Notes under the pieces: generated by a model | Told to the model about the DNA's origin: nothing | What the model saw: only the letters and a program-made list of their open reading frames with translations | Databases searched by the model: none | In this document: in pieces, positions 35,580 to 44,427 of the stretch | Numbering within the stretch: the stretch's first letter is position 1 | Layout of the letters: the number at the start of each line of letters is the position of its first letter | Position numbers and translations under genes: made by a program | Assembly (NCBI GenBank): GCA_023386815.1 | Contig: JAEWIZ010000032.1 | Coordinates: forward strand, 1-64,000 | Direction of reading: 5' to 3' | DNA length: 64,000 bases | Source of the DNA: Bacillota bacterium | Lineage (GTDB): Bacteria > Bacillota > Clostridia > Lachnospirales > Lachnospiraceae

Positions 35580-37163
35580 TTACAAATCTTTTGTGGTCGA
35601 AATGATCTGTTCAAAATTATCCAGGAATAAATCCACCAGATCAGGATCAAAATGCTTCCCTTTATTTTCCTTCAAATAATCTAAAGCAGCATCCAGGGTC
35701 ATAGCATCCTTATAGCAGCGCTTATGGGTCATTGCATCAAAGACATCTATAATTGCCATCATTCTAGCATAAAGGGGGATCTCCTCTCCGCTTATTTGTG
35801 TGGGGTAACCGCTGCCGTCGTATTTCTCATGGTGGTATAAAGCAATCTCAGCACCAATTTTTAGAACAGGTACATCTGATTTACTCAAGATTCGATATCC
35901 TTGCAGGGGATGGGTTTTAATAATTTCATATTCTTCACTGGTCAAAAGACCGGGCTTTTTAATAATGTTATCTGCAATAGCGATTTTGCCTAAGTCATGC
36001 AAGGAGCTTGCAATCTTTACGAGCTCACACTCCGATAGCGGTGTATTGTTACATAATGCAAATTGATACATCATTTCGGAAATACGTTTGATATGGCTAC
36101 CGGTTTCCTGGAAATGACTTTCAATCGTTTCACCAAGAGCTACAACAACATCTCGTTGGGTGGAATTAAGGAGGTTGCTTAATATAAAATTATCAAGAGC
36201 TACAGCGAAGTTTGAGAGGAATAAATGGATCAGTTCAAAATCATAGGTTTCCCAATTTCCTTCGATAAAGATAAAATTGTTTAATTTACTTTTACCCTTG
36301 CTTTCAATAATAAAGCCTTCCTCTAGCTTATGTATCGTCTTTTTACCGTTATTTTTGCAAATCCAATGATTAAGAGGGGCTAATTCAGGGATCGTACAGA
36401 TATCCTTGCCGATATAGGACTCATATTTACCGGTGGCAGCAATAATCAAGTTGCTTTTACGTTCACTTACAGTAACAAAACCATGGGAAATCTCAGGATT
36501 ATCACCACGGATATAAAGCATATCCGGATTATCATGCTGGAAGTTAGATAGTTCCTCAAGCATACAGGATAAGAAATCCTTTAGTGTGTTGTTTTCAAAT
36601 AAACGAGAAGTGGTTTTAATGATTTTCTCCAGGCCGGCCTTGTGACTTTCCAGACTCTGTAGATCTCTATAATTACGTAAGGCGCTATATAGGGTAGTCT
36701 TTAAGCGGTTTGCTGTTAATTCTGTCTTTAGCCGATAATCATTAATGTCATAATCTCGAATTACCTCTTCTTCAGGGGCTTCACCAGGCTGCCCGGTTCT
36801 AAGTATAATACGGGTAGAGTTATTCTGAAGCTGCTCCCGGAGGGTCCTGACAACTTCCAAACCGGAGAAATTCTTCTCCATAACTACGTCCAGAAAGAGA
36901 ACCGCTACGTCCGGGGTTTTGTGAAAAACCTCAATCGTCTGAGCGGCAGTATAAGTATCAATTAGCTCCAAAGGATGACCTTCAAATAGAAATCCATTAA
37001 AAATCATTTTGGTAACACGATGAACTTCTTCGTCATCATCTGCAATAACAATTTTATAGGGTCTCCCTAAGACTGGGTTAGATCTGGCAGGGGAGGATTC
37101 CTTGCCCATTATTGACGTTAGGAATAATTCATCGTTCATTTTGCTCATATTGATCGTTGCCAT
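35580..37163 (-). CDS. Response regulator REC-DUF3369-HD-GYP phosphodiesterase
   Basis: 527-residue cytoplasmic response regulator. The receiver domain (about 35-165) has IADDDEE acids and the phospho-acceptor in LFLDVVM; a DUF3369 sensor-like domain follows (about 170-340), then HD-GYP (about 345-520). The HD-GYP motifs are complete: SLHDLGK, HHEKYDGSGYP and IIDVFDAMTH with the metal aspartate, unlike the two receptors at 8637 and 14002. It should hydrolyse c-di-GMP when phosphorylated. GAGGTG precedes the ATG. It lies 75 nt after the histidine kinase gene on the same strand. Confidence 0.9.
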   Translation of the reverse strand: MATINMSKMNDELFLTSIMGKESSPARSNPVLGRPYKIVIADDDEEVHRVTKMIFNGFLFEGHPLELIDTYTAAQTIEVFHKTPDVAVLFLDVVMEKNFSGLEVVRTLREQLQNNSTRIILRTGQPGEAPEEEVIRDYDINDYRLKTELTANRLKTTLYSALRNYRDLQSLESHKAGLEKIIKTTSRLFENNTLKDFLSCMLEELSNFQHDNPDMLYIRGDNPEISHGFVTVSERKSNLIIAATGKYESYIGKDICTIPELAPLNHWICKNNGKKTIHKLEEGFIIESKGKSKLNNFIFIEGNWETYDFELIHLFLSNFAVALDNFILSNLLNSTQRDVVVALGETIESHFQETGSHIKRISEMMYQFALCNNTPLSECELVKIASSLHDLGKIAIADNIIKKPGLLTSEEYEIIKTHPLQGYRILSKSDVPVLKIGAEIALYHHEKYDGSGYPTQISGEEIPLYARMMAIIDVFDAMTHKRCYKDAMTLDAALDYLKENKGKHFDPDLVDLFLDNFEQIISTTKDL

Positions 37164-37238
37164 TGGTACACCTCACTTTTTAATATGTTTTTGCAATCGT
37201 CTATTTTTATTACAGGTAGTTAGTATTACTAATCAATT

Positions 37239-39740
37239 TCAAGAGTTATTCGGTAGGAAAGGCACTTCGATTACAAAGAGGACACCCCTGGAGAGCTCGC
37301 TTTCACAGGTAATAGAGCCCTTTAATGTCGAAGTAACCAAATTATACACAATACTTAAGCCAAGGCCACTTCCGCAGTACTTCCCACTTCCGCGGGTAGT
37401 GGTAAAGAAGGGGTCAAAAATATGTGTAAGATTTTCCGGTGGAATACCCACACCATTATCCCGGTACTCGATGCGAAGTACCTTATGCTCAGTAGTAGTC
37501 TGAGAAGATAGGCCTACATGAATTGAGATTATGCCCGTATCCGTATAACGAAAGCCATGAATAAGAGAGTTCATAATTAGGTTCGTAAATATTTGTGAAT
37601 AGGCACCAGGATAACTATGAAGGAACAAGTCATTTGGACATTGAATGTCAAATCGATGCTTTGTTTTCTTATATTCATGTTTGAGCATAAGTAAAACGGA
37701 TTGAATATTTTCAAAAAAATTAAAGCTCATTTCTGCCTCAGCTATTTGATTGACGGAAATCTTTTTAAAGCTGGTAACTAAATTGGAGGCTCTCTCCAGA
37801 TTGGTAGTGATAATATTTGTGCTTTCTTCAATTACATTAATGTAATCCGATAATTTCTGTTTCGTTAATTCGCCGTCATTGATGGTTCTGATGAATTTTG
37901 TATTTTCATCCTTTAGGTAAGAGGAAGCTGATACAGCAACGCCTAGAGGGGTGCTGATCTCATGGGAGATACCAGCAACCAGGTTACCAAGGGAAGCCAT
38001 TTTCTCCTTAGCCATCAGCTCCGTTAAAGTGGCATTTAATTCATGGGTTTTCTCCTTAACTAAGGTCTCTAACCGCTCATTCTCTCGCTTCAATAAATCT
38101 TCAATTTCTTTCTTGGCTAATACCAGATCTGTTACGTCGATATTTGTACAGATCACATTTGTGATCTCCTCCATTTCATTAAATTGTGGAATGAAATGAA
38201 CATTGAAGATATGCTTTTGCTTTTCAAGATCCTCAGTCTCTAACGTAAAGGTCATTTTCTTTCCGGAGGATAGGGTCTGATTCCAGTAATACAGCCATAA
38301 TGGAGCACTTTCGCTATCACGAAGTAACTCGGCCATATTCTTGCCTTCAAAAGAGGCTTTTGGGGCATTATAATATTTTGCAACACTTTCATTTATTAAT
38401 AAGATTTCGCAGTTAGGTGATAAGTTATAGATTAACTCATCACTATTTTCAATCAGTGTTTTAAACTTTCTTTCATTGGCAGTAATCTCTTCAAAGGATG
38501 TGTGGATTTTTGCCAGCATGGAATTAAATGCGTCCGTAACCTCCCGTATTTCAGCAATAATCGTATTATTAATGTTCAGTAATGGATCAAAGTTATGATT
38601 CATAACCTGCAGGGATTTCATGGTAATACCTCGGATAGGCTTTAATATTCGGCTTACAAATCCCAGAACTAGCAGGATACAAATAATAAAAAGGAGGATT
38701 AGAAGTGAAATTCGGGTATATTCTCCGTTTCGCAGATTGCCGGTGATCTCTTTCTCCGGTAATACAGTAATAATTCTAAGACCCAGGCTAGCCGGATTTT
38801 CAAGAGATTTACAGGTTCCATAAAAAACATTGCCTTCTAAAGAAAAGGTAAATATATTATTGATTGCATGAGAATGGGTACCAATATATAAAGCACTTGA
38901 CTTAATACGAGGATCCGCTGCAGTGGTAGCTTTTGTTAAGGAAATTTCGGAGGAAGCCTCCTGAGTGGAAGGGGTATACTGATCGGAGGTAGACCAGGCA
39001 ACGATCTGATTGTCCTGATTGACCAGATAAATAACACCGGAACCAACATGATCAAGTTGATGCAGATAGTTGTTAATCTCATTTAAGTTAATATCCATAC
39101 CAACAACGCCCATCAGCTTGCTATTCTTCATGATGGGTCTGGAAGAGGTAATGCTTAGGCAATTTACATCACCATAGCTAACATACACATCAGACCATTG
39201 CTGTATTGGATTTTTGGAAACAGGAAGATACCAGGGTCTGGTAGTGGGATCAAAGTTATCAATTGTTTGAAGAATGTTATCTTTGCTTGTTGCGCCATCA
39301 TAAAAGGTCATCAGATAATCATTTCTCTTATCCTGCAAAAATAAGCAAAAAGCCCCGTCATTTTTAAGAATATACCCGGTGGTACGCTTATGCAGATCGC
39401 CATAATAGATCTGGCTGATCTGAGGCAGCTCTTTCTTGATTCTCTGTGCAACAGATAAGGTATAGCTCTGAACTGAGGATAGTGTCTCATCATCGTAAGC
39501 TTTGGAGTCCTCTATGTAATCGCCATAAAAGGCGGTGGCTGTTTGAACATTTGAAAATAAATTAGATAAATTCTCCTCAACCTTACTGGAGAGAAGAGAA
39601 AGATGCTTCTTGCTTTGTTCATCGATGATATTGTTATAATCACGACGATACAAAAGAACCGTAATAATGAAAAAAGTTACAAAAACTATAGTAACAGAGA
39701 GAGCAATCACATACTTCAAGGGGATCAATTTTTTGTTCAT
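37239..39740 (-). CDS. dCache-HAMP-PAS hybrid-type sensor histidine kinase
   Basis: 833-residue membrane histidine kinase. TM1 (about 9-33), extracellular dCache domain with DPTTRPWYLP near 162-171, TM2 (about 345-365), HAMP-like region, PAS (about 425-550), a coiled coil, then HisKA-type H-box GISHEISTPLG (about 598-608) and HATPase_c with N-box NSLIHG, DNGVGIP and GSGLGLSIV. There is no receiver domain, so it is a classic rather than hybrid kinase; it should phosphorylate the adjacent REC-HD-GYP regulator. I start at 39740 because GGAGG is 5 nt upstream; the in-frame ATG at 39752 itself contributes to that box. Confidence 0.9.
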   Translation of the reverse strand: MNKKLIPLKYVIALSVTIVFVTFFIITVLLYRRDYNNIIDEQSKKHLSLLSSKVEENLSNLFSNVQTATAFYGDYIEDSKAYDDETLSSVQSYTLSVAQRIKKELPQISQIYYGDLHKRTTGYILKNDGAFCLFLQDKRNDYLMTFYDGATSKDNILQTIDNFDPTTRPWYLPVSKNPIQQWSDVYVSYGDVNCLSITSSRPIMKNSKLMGVVGMDINLNEINNYLHQLDHVGSGVIYLVNQDNQIVAWSTSDQYTPSTQEASSEISLTKATTAADPRIKSSALYIGTHSHAINNIFTFSLEGNVFYGTCKSLENPASLGLRIITVLPEKEITGNLRNGEYTRISLLILLFIICILLVLGFVSRILKPIRGITMKSLQVMNHNFDPLLNINNTIIAEIREVTDAFNSMLAKIHTSFEEITANERKFKTLIENSDELIYNLSPNCEILLINESVAKYYNAPKASFEGKNMAELLRDSESAPLWLYYWNQTLSSGKKMTFTLETEDLEKQKHIFNVHFIPQFNEMEEITNVICTNIDVTDLVLAKKEIEDLLKRENERLETLVKEKTHELNATLTELMAKEKMASLGNLVAGISHEISTPLGVAVSASSYLKDENTKFIRTINDGELTKQKLSDYINVIEESTNIITTNLERASNLVTSFKKISVNQIAEAEMSFNFFENIQSVLLMLKHEYKKTKHRFDIQCPNDLFLHSYPGAYSQIFTNLIMNSLIHGFRYTDTGIISIHVGLSSQTTTEHKVLRIEYRDNGVGIPPENLTHIFDPFFTTTRGSGKYCGSGLGLSIVYNLVTSTLKGSITCESELSRGVLFVIEVPFLPNNS

Positions 39741-39943
39741 AAAAGCCTCCATAGAAATATAGAATCATGTGCGAGATATATAAAATATCTTACCATAAAA
39801 ATTGATAAAAAACACTATATATTTCTATAATCTGTCATTTTGTACAAAATCATAAAAGAATGGTATCAATTGAAAGAGGAGTCTAAATGAATAAAAGATC
39901 TAGCTTCGAGCCAGCACTCAGATTATTATTCTAGGAATGAAAA

Positions 39944-40009
39944 GGACGACCTGCTCTTACGCACATAAACCACGATTCGGGTTTATCAGTGAGTAAAACA
40001 GGTCGCCCT
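39944..40009 (-). terminator. Long terminator of the padR operon
   Basis: A nearly continuous hairpin: GGACGACCTG/CAGGTCGCCC, then TTACGCAC/GTGAGTAA with one mismatch, then ATAAACC/GGGTTTAT. TTTTC follows on the minus strand. It starts 13 nt after the stop codon of the upstream gene. Confidence 0.85.
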
Positions 40010-40021
40010 CATTATTGATGA

Positions 40022-40987
40022 TTATTTTTTATCAGTAATGATACTGTAGGCTGCGCTAAACATACCAAAGAGTATCCCTGTGATAGGAAAAATAATCCAT
40101 GCGATATGCCACAGGTTATATACAAAGCCGCAGATTAAAAAGATAACGACTGCTAGTGGCCAGACGATTGATGCAACGGCACCAATAACTTTGTCTTCTT
40201 TTTTACGTTGCTCCAGTTCAGAATAATCCCCCAGTTTTAATAACCTGGAATAACTTTCTCTGATTGTACCGGAGGATATGAACAGGTAAACAGAGCAAGC
40301 GATCAGAAGTATTAAAATGACTACACCATAGTCTTCCATTCTATCACCGAAAATAGAGGTAACAAAAAGAGAGATAGGAGAAAGGATAATCATACATACA
40401 CCGATGATGAGCTGAAGATAAAAAACAGGATTGTATTGGTCATATCGCTGTTTCAGCTCTGCTTCCAGTTCACCTGGCAATTGAACGCCCTTTTCCATAT
40501 ACTGATATCGTTCAAATGACATACCGGAATAAATGAAGATACCAACTGCGATTGTAACAAGAACTAAAAGGGTAATTATTCCGGTCACATCAGTAGCAGC
40601 TTCAGAAATATGATTGATTCCTTCCAGTAAGGTGGATAATAAAATTAACATTGCCGCTCCAAACATGCATAGGAAGACACCAAAGCCAATCAGCTTGCCC
40701 ATGGTCTGTTTCATTGATAAGTAAGCCTCAACCTCTTCTCTGGTAACCAAGGGCTGAGCATTCATAGGATCCTCTTGATTGATCCCAAGTTCATTAACTA
40801 GTTCATCAATGTTACCAAATTCAGATATTACAATACCAATAGCTTCATTTTCTGATTTCCCCTGATTTTTTAATTCATAATACTTTTCTTCCATATTAGA
40901 CAGAATATTGTTCTTAAGATCTAACACCCGAGCGGTTCTTGGCAAGCGGGAGAACATATTGTCTAAGTAGTTTTTAATTGTTTCCAT
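40022..40987 (-). CDS. Permease-prefix-domain membrane protein (PadR partner)
   Basis: 321-residue protein with an N-terminal cytoplasmic helical domain (permease prefix domain 1; EEKYYELKNQGKSENEAIGIVISEFGN near 35-61) and about six transmembrane helices after residue 95. Such proteins are commonly co-transcribed with PadR regulators in Clostridia; the function is not established. The ATG at 40987 has AAGGAG 11 nt upstream; a GTG at 40999 in the same frame lies too close to that box. It begins 8 nt after the padR stop. Confidence 0.75.
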   Translation of the reverse strand: METIKNYLDNMFSRLPRTARVLDLKNNILSNMEEKYYELKNQGKSENEAIGIVISEFGNIDELVNELGINQEDPMNAQPLVTREEVEAYLSMKQTMGKLIGFGVFLCMFGAAMLILLSTLLEGINHISEAATDVTGIITLLVLVTIAVGIFIYSGMSFERYQYMEKGVQLPGELEAELKQRYDQYNPVFYLQLIIGVCMIILSPISLFVTSIFGDRMEDYGVVILILLIACSVYLFISSGTIRESYSRLLKLGDYSELEQRKKEDKVIGAVASIVWPLAVVIFLICGFVYNLWHIAWIIFPITGILFGMFSAAYSIITDKK

Positions 40988-40995
40988 TACACGCT

Positions 40996-41319
40996 TCACT
41001 CCTTTATAAATCGATTAATAACATCCTTTGTAAGTTCCCATTCTTCGCATTTTTCTTTGTAATAAGCTATTCCATTGTGGGTGATTCTATAATAAGTGCG
41101 TCGCTTTCCGAAGGTTTCATCACCATAGAAAGATTCAATATACCCGTTCTTTTCCAGTCGGTCAAAGGCGGAATAAAGAGTCGTTTCCTTCATAATATAT
41201 TTTTCTTCGGACAGCTCCTTGATGTTTTTCGATATTTCATAGCCATAAGATGCTCCATCAAGAAGAAGATAAAGGATGATGGTATCATTGTAACCCCTGA
41301 TAACATCGCTGCTAATCAA
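40996..41319 (-). CDS. PadR family transcriptional regulator
   Basis: 107-residue winged-helix repressor of the short PadR group: ILYLLLDGASYGYEISKNI (about 15-33), ETTLYSAFDRLEKNGYI (about 45-61) and the beta-wing KRRTYYRIT (about 72-80). The start is TTG, seven bases after AAAGGAGG. Its promoter sits inside a 58-nt inverted repeat, which suggests autoregulation. It probably controls the membrane protein gene that follows in the same transcript. Confidence 0.85.
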   Translation of the reverse strand: MISSDVIRGYNDTIILYLLLDGASYGYEISKNIKELSEEKYIMKETTLYSAFDRLEKNGYIESFYGDETFGKRRTYYRITHNGIAYYKEKCEEWELTKDVINRFIKE

Positions 41320-41343
41320 AAAGTTTCCTCCTTTCTACTCCAT

Positions 41344-41406
41344 CTGTCGTACTTTGCCTGTCGTAGTAATTTGAGTATAGCACAACTACTACGACAGGTA
41401 AAGTAC
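41344..41406 (-). promoter_or_regulatory. padR promoter inside a large inverted-repeat operator
   Basis: Two 20-nt arms (41349-41368 and 41387-41406) match with one mismatch around an 18-nt centre. The minus-strand -35 TTTACC (41397-41402) and -10 TATACT (41374-41379), spaced 17 nt with a TG extension, lie across them. The half-site CTGTCGTA occurs again at 41344-41351, giving three copies. Binding by the PadR protein would block transcription. Confidence 0.75.
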
Positions 41407-41504
41407 TTTTTTGAAATTTTTAGAAAAAATTTTATACTATTATTTTCTGAATTAAGATTTCTGTTATTTACAAAAAATTGGAATCGAGTGATAATGATAG
41501 ATAG

Positions 41505-41640
41505 GAGATGGATAGAAATAGAAGAGGAATAGAGCGAAATAGATAAGAAGTAGAAAAGGGATAGAGGAGAAATAGACGAGAAATTGACAAGAAATAGAAA
41601 AGAAATAGAAAAGAAGTTGAAATAGAAAAGAGATAGACAA
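41505..41640 (+). repeat. Purine-rich degenerate tandem repeat (about 11 nt)
   Basis: About 135 nt almost free of C and poor in T on the plus strand, built from variants of GAAATAGAAAA. The best copies are tandem near 41600-41635. It ends at the AAAGGGGG ribosome site of the GreA-type gene, so it is probably part of its leader or upstream region. Confidence 0.65.
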
Positions 41641-41653
41641 AGGGGGTCGCGCT

Positions 41654-42157
41654 ATGTATGACAGGATAACACAAAAAGATGTCAAACGGATGGAAGAGGA
41701 GATTGAATATCGTAAACTGGTGGTAAGAAAGGAAGCCCTTGAGGACGTAAAGGAGGCCAGGGCTCATGGGGATTTAAGCGAGAACTTTGAATATAAGGCA
41801 GCGAAGCAGTATAAAAACCAAAACGAGAGCAGAATAAGGTATCTGGAACGGATGATAAAAACGGCCGAGATTATTCCCGAGGATTCTAGTTCTGACGAGG
41901 TTGGATTAAATGATAGAGTAACCATCTATTACCCAGCGGATGAGGAAGAGGAGATCGTAAAAATCGTAACCACGGTCAGGTCTAATTCCTTAAAAGGTAG
42001 GATAAGCATCGATTCCCCTCTGGGAAAGGCAATATTGCATCATAAAGTATCTGACCGGATTACTGTGAAGGCAAATGATACCAGCTTTTATGAAGTGGTC
42101 ATTAAACGGATAGAGAAGCTGGAAGACGATGGGGAAGACGAGTTAAGAAAGTATTGA
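41654..42157 (+). CDS. GreA/GreB family transcription elongation factor
   Basis: 167-residue Gre factor. The N-terminal coiled coil (about 1-80) has the tip motif ARAHGDLSENFEYKAAK (about 35-51), with the acidic D and E that are inserted into the RNA polymerase secondary channel to stimulate transcript cleavage. The C-terminal FKBP-like domain contains SPLGKAILHHKVSD, matching the usual SPIGRALLGK-type loop. A second, canonical greA may exist elsewhere, so I give no symbol. AAAGGGGG precedes the ATG by 8 nt. A purine repeat fills its upstream region. Confidence 0.88.
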   Translation: MYDRITQKDVKRMEEEIEYRKLVVRKEALEDVKEARAHGDLSENFEYKAAKQYKNQNESRIRYLERMIKTAEIIPEDSSSDEVGLNDRVTIYYPADEEEEIVKIVTTVRSNSLKGRISIDSPLGKAILHHKVSDRITVKANDTSFYEVVIKRIEKLEDDGEDELRKY

Positions 42158-42173
42158 ATATATATTTTCTCCC

Positions 42174-42202
42174 TTGAAATATTAGGAAAAAACCGCTACA
42201 AT
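42174..42202 (+). promoter_or_regulatory. Predicted promoter of the STM3941-like gene
   Basis: TTGAAA, 17-nt spacer, TACAAT, 36 nt before the start codon. Confidence 0.55.
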
Positions 42203-42238
42203 ATGGATAGCTGAGCTATGGCTGATAGGGGGATTTTC

Positions 42239-42760
42239 ATGGGAGATATCATAATTCAGGAAGTGAATTATAAGGCAATGCTGACACTATTTATTAATTT
42301 TTTGTTTCTGGTAGCTGGGATTGGCGTGGTGAGCTTTGGCATCTACCGCCATGTCATTGGTTATTGGCTACCTGGTGTTGTACTCAGTGTGATGTTATTC
42401 ATTGCATTTGCGGGAGCGTTAATCAAAGTCTTTGAGATAAAAAAATTATTAACTATAACTCATGACGGAATTATTGATAACTCTACAATTGGTGGTATGG
42501 GTTATATTTCCTTTGATGATATTAAGGAATTTACAGTTATAACCGTGAATAAAAAGGATGCAATTGCAGTAATCCCTAAGGATGTAAAAAGCTTCTTACT
42601 AAAATTTAATATAACAAAGCGCAGGATGATGAATCGTAATTTAAATCAGAGTCTTCCGCCAGTAACCATATTTGTTAATAAAGCCAAGGACATGGAGCCG
42701 GAGGATATTCTGTCCTTACTTCAAAAAAGACTTTCCGATTATAGCAGCCTGTATGAATAA
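42239..42760 (+). CDS. STM3941-like membrane protein
   Basis: 173-residue protein with two transmembrane helices (about 15-35 and 42-65) followed by a soluble PH-like beta-rich domain (LTITHDGIIDNSTIGGMGYISFDDIKEF near 76-103). This matches the STM3941 family of unknown function. The ATG at 42239 follows AGGGGGA; an in-frame ATG at 42218 has no ribosome site. It has its own promoter and lies before the ribosomal operon, to which it need not be related. Confidence 0.7.
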   Translation: MGDIIIQEVNYKAMLTLFINFLFLVAGIGVVSFGIYRHVIGYWLPGVVLSVMLFIAFAGALIKVFEIKKLLTITHDGIIDNSTIGGMGYISFDDIKEFTVITVNKKDAIAVIPKDVKSFLLKFNITKRRMMNRNLNQSLPPVTIFVNKAKDMEPEDILSLLQKRLSDYSSLYE

Positions 42761-42813
42761 ACCATTGAATCCATACTAATTGAACAATGTGAAGGAATAA
42801 TTGAAAAAATAAG

Positions 42814-42842
42814 TTGTAATATATACAGACCCATGTTATAAT
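42814..42842 (+). promoter_or_regulatory. Promoter of the rpsF-ssb-rpsR operon
   Basis: TTGTAA, 17-nt spacer, TATAAT. The leader of about 107 nt contains an ATCTGAT/ATCAGAT hairpin (42890-42912), a possible site for S6:S18 feedback known from other bacteria. Confidence 0.65.
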
Positions 42843-42957
42843 ACCTAATTGTGATATGTTATACAAAATTTCCTTGCTCTTTAAATGTGATCTGATTCTT
42901 CGTCGATCAGATGGCATTAGATAAGGGCCAGAGACCAGAAGGAGGTGCTACACAACT

Positions 42958-43245
42958 ATGAATCAATATGAATTAGCCTTAGTTGTAAACGCAAAAATCG
43001 AGGATGAAACCAGATTAGCTACATTAGAAGCAGCAAAAGAACTGATTACCAGATTTGGTGGTTCAGTTACTACTGTTGATGACTGGGGAAAGAAAAGATT
43101 AGCTTATGAAATTCAGAAAATGAAAGAAGGCTATTACTATTTCATCCAATTCGAAGCTGATTCTACAGTTCCAAACGAAATCGAGCAAAGAGTTCGTATT
43201 ATGGAAAATGTAATCAGATATTTGTGCATCAGAAAAGATGCTTAA
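42958..43245 (+). CDS. rpsF: 30S ribosomal protein S6
   Basis: 95-residue S6. The family pattern is clear: MNQYELALVVNAKIEDETR at the start, then GGSVTTVDDWGKKRLAYEIQKMKEGYYYFIQFEAD and VRIMENVIRYLCIRKDA. It binds S18 on the small subunit platform. AGAAGGAGGTG lies upstream of the ATG. First gene of the conserved rpsF-ssb-rpsR operon; the 139-nt gap to ssb is filled by several small hairpins. Confidence 0.97.
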   Translation: MNQYELALVVNAKIEDETRLATLEAAKELITRFGGSVTTVDDWGKKRLAYEIQKMKEGYYYFIQFEADSTVPNEIEQRVRIMENVIRYLCIRKDA

Positions 43246-43384
43246 GGAATGACAAGCCGACTTTATTAGTTGGACTTGCATTTAGACGAACGCTTACTAC
43301 GTTTGAATAACAGGGGTTGGCTTTACCAATCGACTTGTGTATATACTACCCTAAGGCATAAAACGAAAGGGAGGTATTTAACTT

Positions 43385-43846
43385 ATGAATAAAGCTATTT
43401 TAATAGGCCGTTTAACCAGAGATCCTGAGGTGAGATACACTCAGGGGGATAGTTCCATGGCAATTGCAAGATTTACTTTAGCTGTTGACCGCAGGTTCAA
43501 AAGAGCCGGTGAATCACAGGAAGCGGACTTCATTGGCTGCGTTGCCTTTGGCAAGCAGGCAGAATTCGTGGAGAAGTATTTCAGACAAGGAATGAAGATG
43601 GTTCTCTCTGGAAGAATACAGACCGGAAGCTATACCAATAAGGACGGACAGAAAGTGTACACGACCGACGTGGTAGCGGACGATATAGAATTTGCTGAAA
43701 GCAAGGGAAGTAATGGAGGATCTGGAGATTCTGGTTATCAAAGTAATAACCATAACAACAGCTTCCGCCCAGAGCCTAGCTCAGCGATGGGGGATGGGTT
43801 TATGAACATCCCAGACGGTATTGACGAAGAATTACCATTTAACTAA
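43385..43846 (+). CDS. ssb: Single-stranded DNA-binding protein
   Basis: 153-residue SSB with an OB fold (about 1-105: MNKAILIGRLTRDPEVRYTQGD, then KMVLSGRIQTGSY), a glycine- and asparagine-rich linker, and the acidic C-terminal tip DEELPFN that recruits partner repair proteins. GGGAGG precedes the ATG. Located between the S6 and S18 genes as usual in Firmicutes. Confidence 0.97.
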   Translation: MNKAILIGRLTRDPEVRYTQGDSSMAIARFTLAVDRRFKRAGESQEADFIGCVAFGKQAEFVEKYFRQGMKMVLSGRIQTGSYTNKDGQKVYTTDVVADDIEFAESKGSNGGSGDSGYQSNNHNNSFRPEPSSAMGDGFMNIPDGIDEELPFN

Positions 43847-43956
43847 TCTTTGAACAAGTTCAAGGATTTGTGCAAGAGAAGCAGCAAGCTGTTTTCCCTT
43901 GTCATGAATAACAGTAATCATATAAATATGATGAAATCGGATAAGGAGGTCATACT

Positions 43957-44229
43957 ATGCCATTCAAGAGAAATGATGATAAGGGCGATTCTCCGATGAA
44001 GAGAAAAACCTTCGGACGCAGAAGAAAGAAAGTATGCGTATTCTGTGCTGATAAGAATCACACAGGAATTGATTATAAAGATGTAAACAAGTTAAAGAGA
44101 TACGTATCTGAAAGAGGTAAGATTCTTCCTAGAAGAATTACAGGAAACTGTGCTAAGCATCAGAGAGCGTTAACTGTATCTGTTAAGAGAGCAAGACACA
44201 TCGCTTTAATGCCTTATACAGTAGATTAA
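43957..44229 (+). CDS. rpsR: 30S ribosomal protein S18
   Basis: 90-residue S18. The cysteine pair in VCVFCADK and the later NCAKHQRAL mark the zinc-type form; the basic RYVSERGKILPRRITG helix region is conserved. AAGGAGG precedes the ATG. Last gene of the operon; an AATCCCT/AGGGATT hairpin overlaps the stop and a terminator follows. Confidence 0.97.
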   Translation: MPFKRNDDKGDSPMKRKTFGRRRKKVCVFCADKNHTGIDYKDVNKLKRYVSERGKILPRRITGNCAKHQRALTVSVKRARHIALMPYTVD

Positions 44230-44294
44230 TCCCTTGTTCTACTAGGGATTTCGGTCGTGCATATTATTTCACGACTTGCATATCAAATGAAAAT

Positions 44295-44332
44295 AGCCGT
44301 TACATGACCTTAGAGTTGTGTAGCGGCTTTTT
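44295..44332 (+). terminator. Terminator of the rpsF-ssb-rpsR operon
   Basis: AGCCGTTACA pairs with TGTAGCGGCT (one wobble) followed by TTTTT. Closely resembles the terminator at 45368. Confidence 0.85.
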
Positions 44333-44427
44333 AATATGGATATTTCATAAAAAATGATTTAGAATGGAAAGAGATGGTATCGTTGTTAAAGTGATTTCGA
44401 TCTATAGAAAAGAAGGGGTGGGGAGAT

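Larger units (their letters stand above)
41320..41653. other. 334-nt region between padR and the GreA-type gene
   Basis: Holds the padR promoter/operator (41344-41406), an AT-rich middle, and a purine-rich 11-nt-periodic repeat (41505-41640) running into the ribosome site of the GreA-type gene. Open frames opposite the purine tract encode only Ser/Phe/Leu-rich low-complexity sequence and are not called. Confidence 0.6.

Noticed and set aside
37102..37503. 133-codon plus-strand open frame between and over the kinase and regulator genes
   Set aside because: Antisense to the conserved HATPase region of the kinase; no motif or ribosome site.
40978..41532. 184-codon plus-strand open frame across padR and its upstream region
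   Set aside because: It runs antisense to padR, then through the padR operator and into the purine tract; composition is Phe/Ile-rich and no start site is supported.
41464..41767. Minus-strand open frames (73 and 99 codons) opposite the purine repeat
   Set aside because: They encode only Ser/Phe/Leu/Ile low-complexity sequence created by the repeat and overlap the start of the Gre factor gene.
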